Assembly: GCA_036566745.1 (NCBI GenBank)
Contig: DATCVR010000384.1
Location: 1 to 7,767, forward strand
DNA: 7,767 nucleotides
Reading direction: 5' to 3'
Source: DATCVR01 sp036566745
GTDB taxonomy: Bacteria; Actinomycetota; Actinomycetes; Jiangellales; Jiangellaceae
The notes under the pieces: generated by a model
Database searches by the model: none
The model's input: only the letters and a program-made list of their open reading frames with translations
Told to the model about the DNA's origin: nothing
Translations under genes and position numbers: made by a program
In this document: piece after piece, positions 5,950-7,767 of the stretch
How positions within the stretch are numbered: the stretch's first letter is position 1
Layout: the number at the start of each line of letters is the position of its first letter

Positions 5950-6690
5950 ATGGCAGAGCTGAACGAAGCGGTGGCCTTCGTCACCGGAGGGAGCCGGGGA
6001 ATCGGCCGGGCGATCTGCACCCGGCTGGCGGGCGAGGGGGCCGACGTCGCGTTCACCTACGTCTCGGCCGGCGACCTCGCCGCGAAGGTGGTCGCGGAGA
6101 TCGAGGAGCTGGGTCGGCGGGCATGGGCGATCCGCGCCGACAGCGCCGATGCCGAGGCCCTGCGTGCGGCGGTGAACGAGACGGTGGCCCGGTTCGGCCG
6201 GCTCGACGTGCTGGTCAACAGCGCCGGGGTCTTTCCCTACGGCCCGTTCGAGCAGGTCGGCCTCGACGAACTCGACCGGGTGATGGCGATCCATGCCCGC
6301 GCGGCGTTCGTGGCCACCCAGGCCGCCTCGCCCCACCTGCGCGAGGGCGGCCGGGTGATCTCGATCGGGAGCAACCTCGGCGAGCGGGTCCCCCATGGCG
6401 GGACCACGCTGTACTCGATGAGCAAGGCCGCGCTGGTCGGGCTGACCAAGGGCCTGGCCCGCGAGCTCGGTCCGCGCGGCATCACGGCGAATCTGGTCCA
6501 GCCGGGGTCCACCGACACCGACATGAATCCCGCCGACGGTCCTGGAGCCGAGAGCCAGCGTGCACTGATTCCGCGGGAACGGTTCGGCTCCGTCGACGAC
6601 GTGGCGGCGATGGTCGTCCATCTCGCCGGTCCGGCGGGGCGGTTCGTCAACGGCGCGTCGATCCTCGTCGACGGCGGCGCGAACGCCTGA
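5950..6690 (+). CDS. Short-chain dehydrogenase/reductase, BdcA-like
   Basis: A 246-residue classical SDR, an NAD(P)-dependent oxidoreductase. Visible features: TGGSRGIG cofactor loop at 12-19, with Arg17 hinting at NADPH; RADS at 62-65; NSAG at 90-93 (the NNAG position); catalytic Ser141, Tyr155 and Lys159 (YSMSK); and QPGSTDTD at 184-191. The residue that is normally the catalytic-tetrad Asn is His115 (AIHARA). The C-terminal half, with GPRGIT, VQPG, DTD, NPADGP and LAGPAG-F-V-GA, strongly recalls E. coli BdcA, a reported c-di-GMP-binding SDR, although the true substrate cannot be read from sequence. ATG 5950 has GGAGAGG at 5938-5944, 5 bases ahead. An upstream in-frame GTG at 5893 lies before the predicted transcription start. 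It is divergent from its probable TetR repressor. Confidence 0.9.
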   Translation: MAELNEAVAFVTGGSRGIGRAICTRLAGEGADVAFTYVSAGDLAAKVVAEIEELGRRAWAIRADSADAEALRAAVNETVARFGRLDVLVNSAGVFPYGPFEQVGLDELDRVMAIHARAAFVATQAASPHLREGGRVISIGSNLGERVPHGGTTLYSMSKAALVGLTKGLARELGPRGITANLVQPGSTDTDMNPADGPGAESQRALIPRERFGSVDDVAAMVVHLAGPAGRFVNGASILVDGGANA

Positions 6691-6700
6691 CAGCCCTGGT

Positions 6701-6742
6701 CCCGAGCCGTCCCGGTGTCCGGCGGACCGGGACGGGCTCGGG
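6701..6742. terminator. GC-rich bidirectional terminator-like hairpin
   Basis: Bases 6701-6715 pair with 6727-6742 over 15 base pairs, with a single bulged G among 6734-6736. The 11-base loop can itself form three pairs (TCC with GGA). The hairpin sits 10 bases after the SDR stop and 21 bases from the stop of the convergent DUF4097 gene. No T-tract follows, as is common for actinobacterial terminators, so it could serve either strand. Confidence 0.65.
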
Positions 6743-6763
6743 CGATTCAGGGGCTCAGGGGGG

Positions 6764-7549
6764 TCAGTCCGAGGTGACGGTGACCGCGCCGGCGCTGGAG
6801 AACGCGCGCACCTTGTTCTCCGACGACGGGTCGGTGGCCACGTCGACGGTGGTCTCGCCGGCGCTGGTGTCGGCGTCGACGTCGTAGGTCGCGTCGCTCG
6901 GCAAGGTCACGGTCACCCGGCCGGCGCTGGACTCGGCGTCCAGCGAGCGCGGGGCCACGGCGGCGTTCACCTCGACGGCGCCCGCGCTAGAGGTGATCTT
7001 GGCGGTGTCGGAACGCAGCCCGTCGACGATGACCTGACCGGCCGAGGAGTGCGCCGTGAGTCGGCCGCTCTGGTCCTCGACGCGGACCGAGCCGGCGCTC
7101 GACTCGAGGTTGGTGGTGCCCTCGAGGCCGCGCGCGGTGACACTGCCGGCCGAGGACTCGGCGACCACCTCGACGTCGGAGGGAATGGTCAGGGTCACGT
7201 CCGTGGCGCAGAAGCTGAACCAGAACCGCGACGAGCAGTCCCCGGTGATGCGCAGCGTGTCGCCGTCGACCTCGTGCTTCACCTTCGCGTCCTGGAACCA
7301 GCCGGCCTGGGTGTGCGACTCGAGGGTGGTCTCGTCGGCGTCGCTGCCGATGATCTCGACTCGGCCGGCCGACACGTCGATCACCACCGTAGAGAAGGAC
7401 TCGTCGATGGTCTCGGTGGCCCGGTCGGTGGAGCGGGTGGCCCACGACGCCGCCGACACACCGACGACGACCGCGATGACGATTCCCACCAGGATCAGCA
7501 CCCGCCGGGCAACGCTTCCCGAGGTGCGCTGCTGCGTCTCGTAGCTCAT
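6764..7549 (-). CDS. DUF4097-type beta-repeat protein with one N-terminal membrane helix
   Basis: A 261-residue protein of unknown function. Residues 1-16 are polar with two arginines at the end, about 17-36 form one hydrophobic helix (LILVGIVIAVVVG), and the rest is probably outside the membrane. The body is a chain of short beta strands with repeated SAG turns: starts near 60, 133, 151, 169, 188, 208, 229 and 252, mostly SSAG followed by a Val-rich strand. This periodic pattern is typical of DUF4097/LiaG-like right-handed beta-repeat proteins. An insert at about 70-130 has Cys105 and Cys114, which could form a disulfide outside the cell. ATG 7549 is the first Met and directly precedes the membrane segment, but no clear Shine-Dalgarno site is present, so a leaderless message is possible. 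It converges on the SDR gene. Confidence 0.8.
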   Translation of the reverse strand: MSYETQQRTSGSVARRVLILVGIVIAVVVGVSAASWATRSTDRATETIDESFSTVVIDVSAGRVEIIGSDADETTLESHTQAGWFQDAKVKHEVDGDTLRITGDCSSRFWFSFCATDVTLTIPSDVEVVAESSAGSVTARGLEGTTNLESSAGSVRVEDQSGRLTAHSSAGQVIVDGLRSDTAKITSSAGAVEVNAAVAPRSLDAESSAGRVTVTLPSDATYDVDADTSAGETTVDVATDPSSENKVRAFSSAGAVTVTSD

Positions 7550-7648
7550 GCTCGAAACGCTATTGCCCGCGGGTGGCCCACGACTCCGACTCTCAGATGA
7601 ACGGCCCCGGATCCGCGGGCCAGGGTCGCCCCTGATGCGATCTGTCCG

Positions 7649-7674
7649 GGATCACCCCGAAAGCGAGGGTGACC
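7649..7674 (-). terminator. Terminator-like hairpin after the sugar dehydrogenase gene
   Basis: On the minus strand, GGTCACCCT (7674-7666) pairs with the complementary arm at 7657-7649 through about nine pairs, including one G-T pair and one bulged T, around a CGCTTTC loop. It begins 8 bases after the stop codon at 7682. No strong T-run follows. The rest of the 132-base gap (7550-7681) must hold the DUF4097 gene's promoter, but I could not identify convincing -35/-10 boxes. Confidence 0.45.
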
Positions 7675-7710
7675 TGCGGAATCAGGCAGGCGCGAGGGTG
7701 ACCCGCAGGA
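7663..7710. repeat. Partial direct repeat across the end of the sugar dehydrogenase gene
   Basis: GCGAGGGTGACC occurs at 7663-7674 and again at 7692-7703, 29 bases apart. Similarity extends weakly to about 18 bases (then TGCGGA against CGCAGGA). One copy encodes the LRVTLA end of the protein and the other lies just past the stop, forming one arm of the hairpin. Confidence 0.6.
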
Positions 7711-7767
7711 TGCGGTCGTCGCCGCCGCGAGGCTCGCCGCGGCCGTCGGTGTTGTTGGTCAGCACCC
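7682..7767 (-). CDS. C-terminal end of a probable PQQ-dependent sugar dehydrogenase (partial)
   Basis: Only the last 27 codons and a TGA stop are in the window, and the gene continues past the right edge. The readable end begins VLTNNTDGRGEPRGGDD and finishes RILRVTLAPA. The VLTNNTDGRG-PR-GDDRILR pattern is how many actinobacterial PQQ-dependent sugar (glucose/sorbosone) dehydrogenases end, as I remember the family. These are beta-propeller enzymes, usually secreted or lipid-anchored. No catalytic or cofactor residues are visible, so the name rests on this short tail alone. It is upstream of, and in the same direction as, the DUF4097 gene, with a 132-base gap and a hairpin between them, so co-transcription is doubtful. 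Confidence 0.6.
   Translation of the reverse strand, partial: VLTNNTDGRGEPRGGDDRILRVTLAPA

Overview
This 7.8 kb window is very GC-rich, uses GTG starts freely and shows strong third-position GC bias. The protein families (a DUF3516-type helicase, an RS/RG-tailed DEAD-box helicase, a PQQ sugar dehydrogenase tail ending in a form common in actinobacteria) suggest a high-GC actinobacterium. Nocardioides/Aeromicrobium-like Propionibacteriales would fit, but the genus is a guess. Coding density is high. No tRNA, rRNA, CRISPR array, transposase or phage gene was seen, and no gene-free stretch exceeds 300 bases.

Layout: (1) 81-1775 (+), an RhlE-like DEAD-box RNA helicase with a long low-complexity Gly/Arg/Ser tail. 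(2) 1776-1917, a convergent intergenic region holding a striking AT-rich 72-bp element with perfect 17-bp inverted arms. (3) 1918-5841 (-), three genes in one direction: a TetR regulator (first transcribed), a DUF3516 Ski2-like helicase starting 11 bases after it, and a class I SAM-dependent methyltransferase 55 bases further on. (4) 5842-5949, a compact divergent promoter region with two candidate sigma70-type promoters and a perfect 12-bp palindrome, TACCG-N2-CGGTA, plus a degenerate second copy, which are likely TetR operators. (5) 5950-6690 (+), a short-chain dehydrogenase/reductase. (6) 6691-6763, a strong GC-rich hairpin between convergent genes. (7) 6764-7549 (-), a membrane-anchored DUF4097-type beta-repeat protein with recurring Ser-Ala-Gly turns. 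(8) 7682-7767 (-), the last 27 codons of a probable PQQ-dependent sugar dehydrogenase, followed by a terminator-like hairpin that overlaps a partial duplication of the gene's end.

The clearest functional unit is the divergent TetR/SDR pair. It resembles, from memory of the families, the E. coli BdcR/BdcA pair in both protein sequence and arrangement. Because the helicase starts only 11 bases after the TetR stop, the same autoregulated promoter may also drive the helicase and perhaps the methyltransferase. Most of the window looks like ordinary chromosomal housekeeping sequence. The parts most worth a second look are the 72-bp palindromic element and the TetR-operator arrangement. I saw no convincing evidence of an entirely new multi-gene system.
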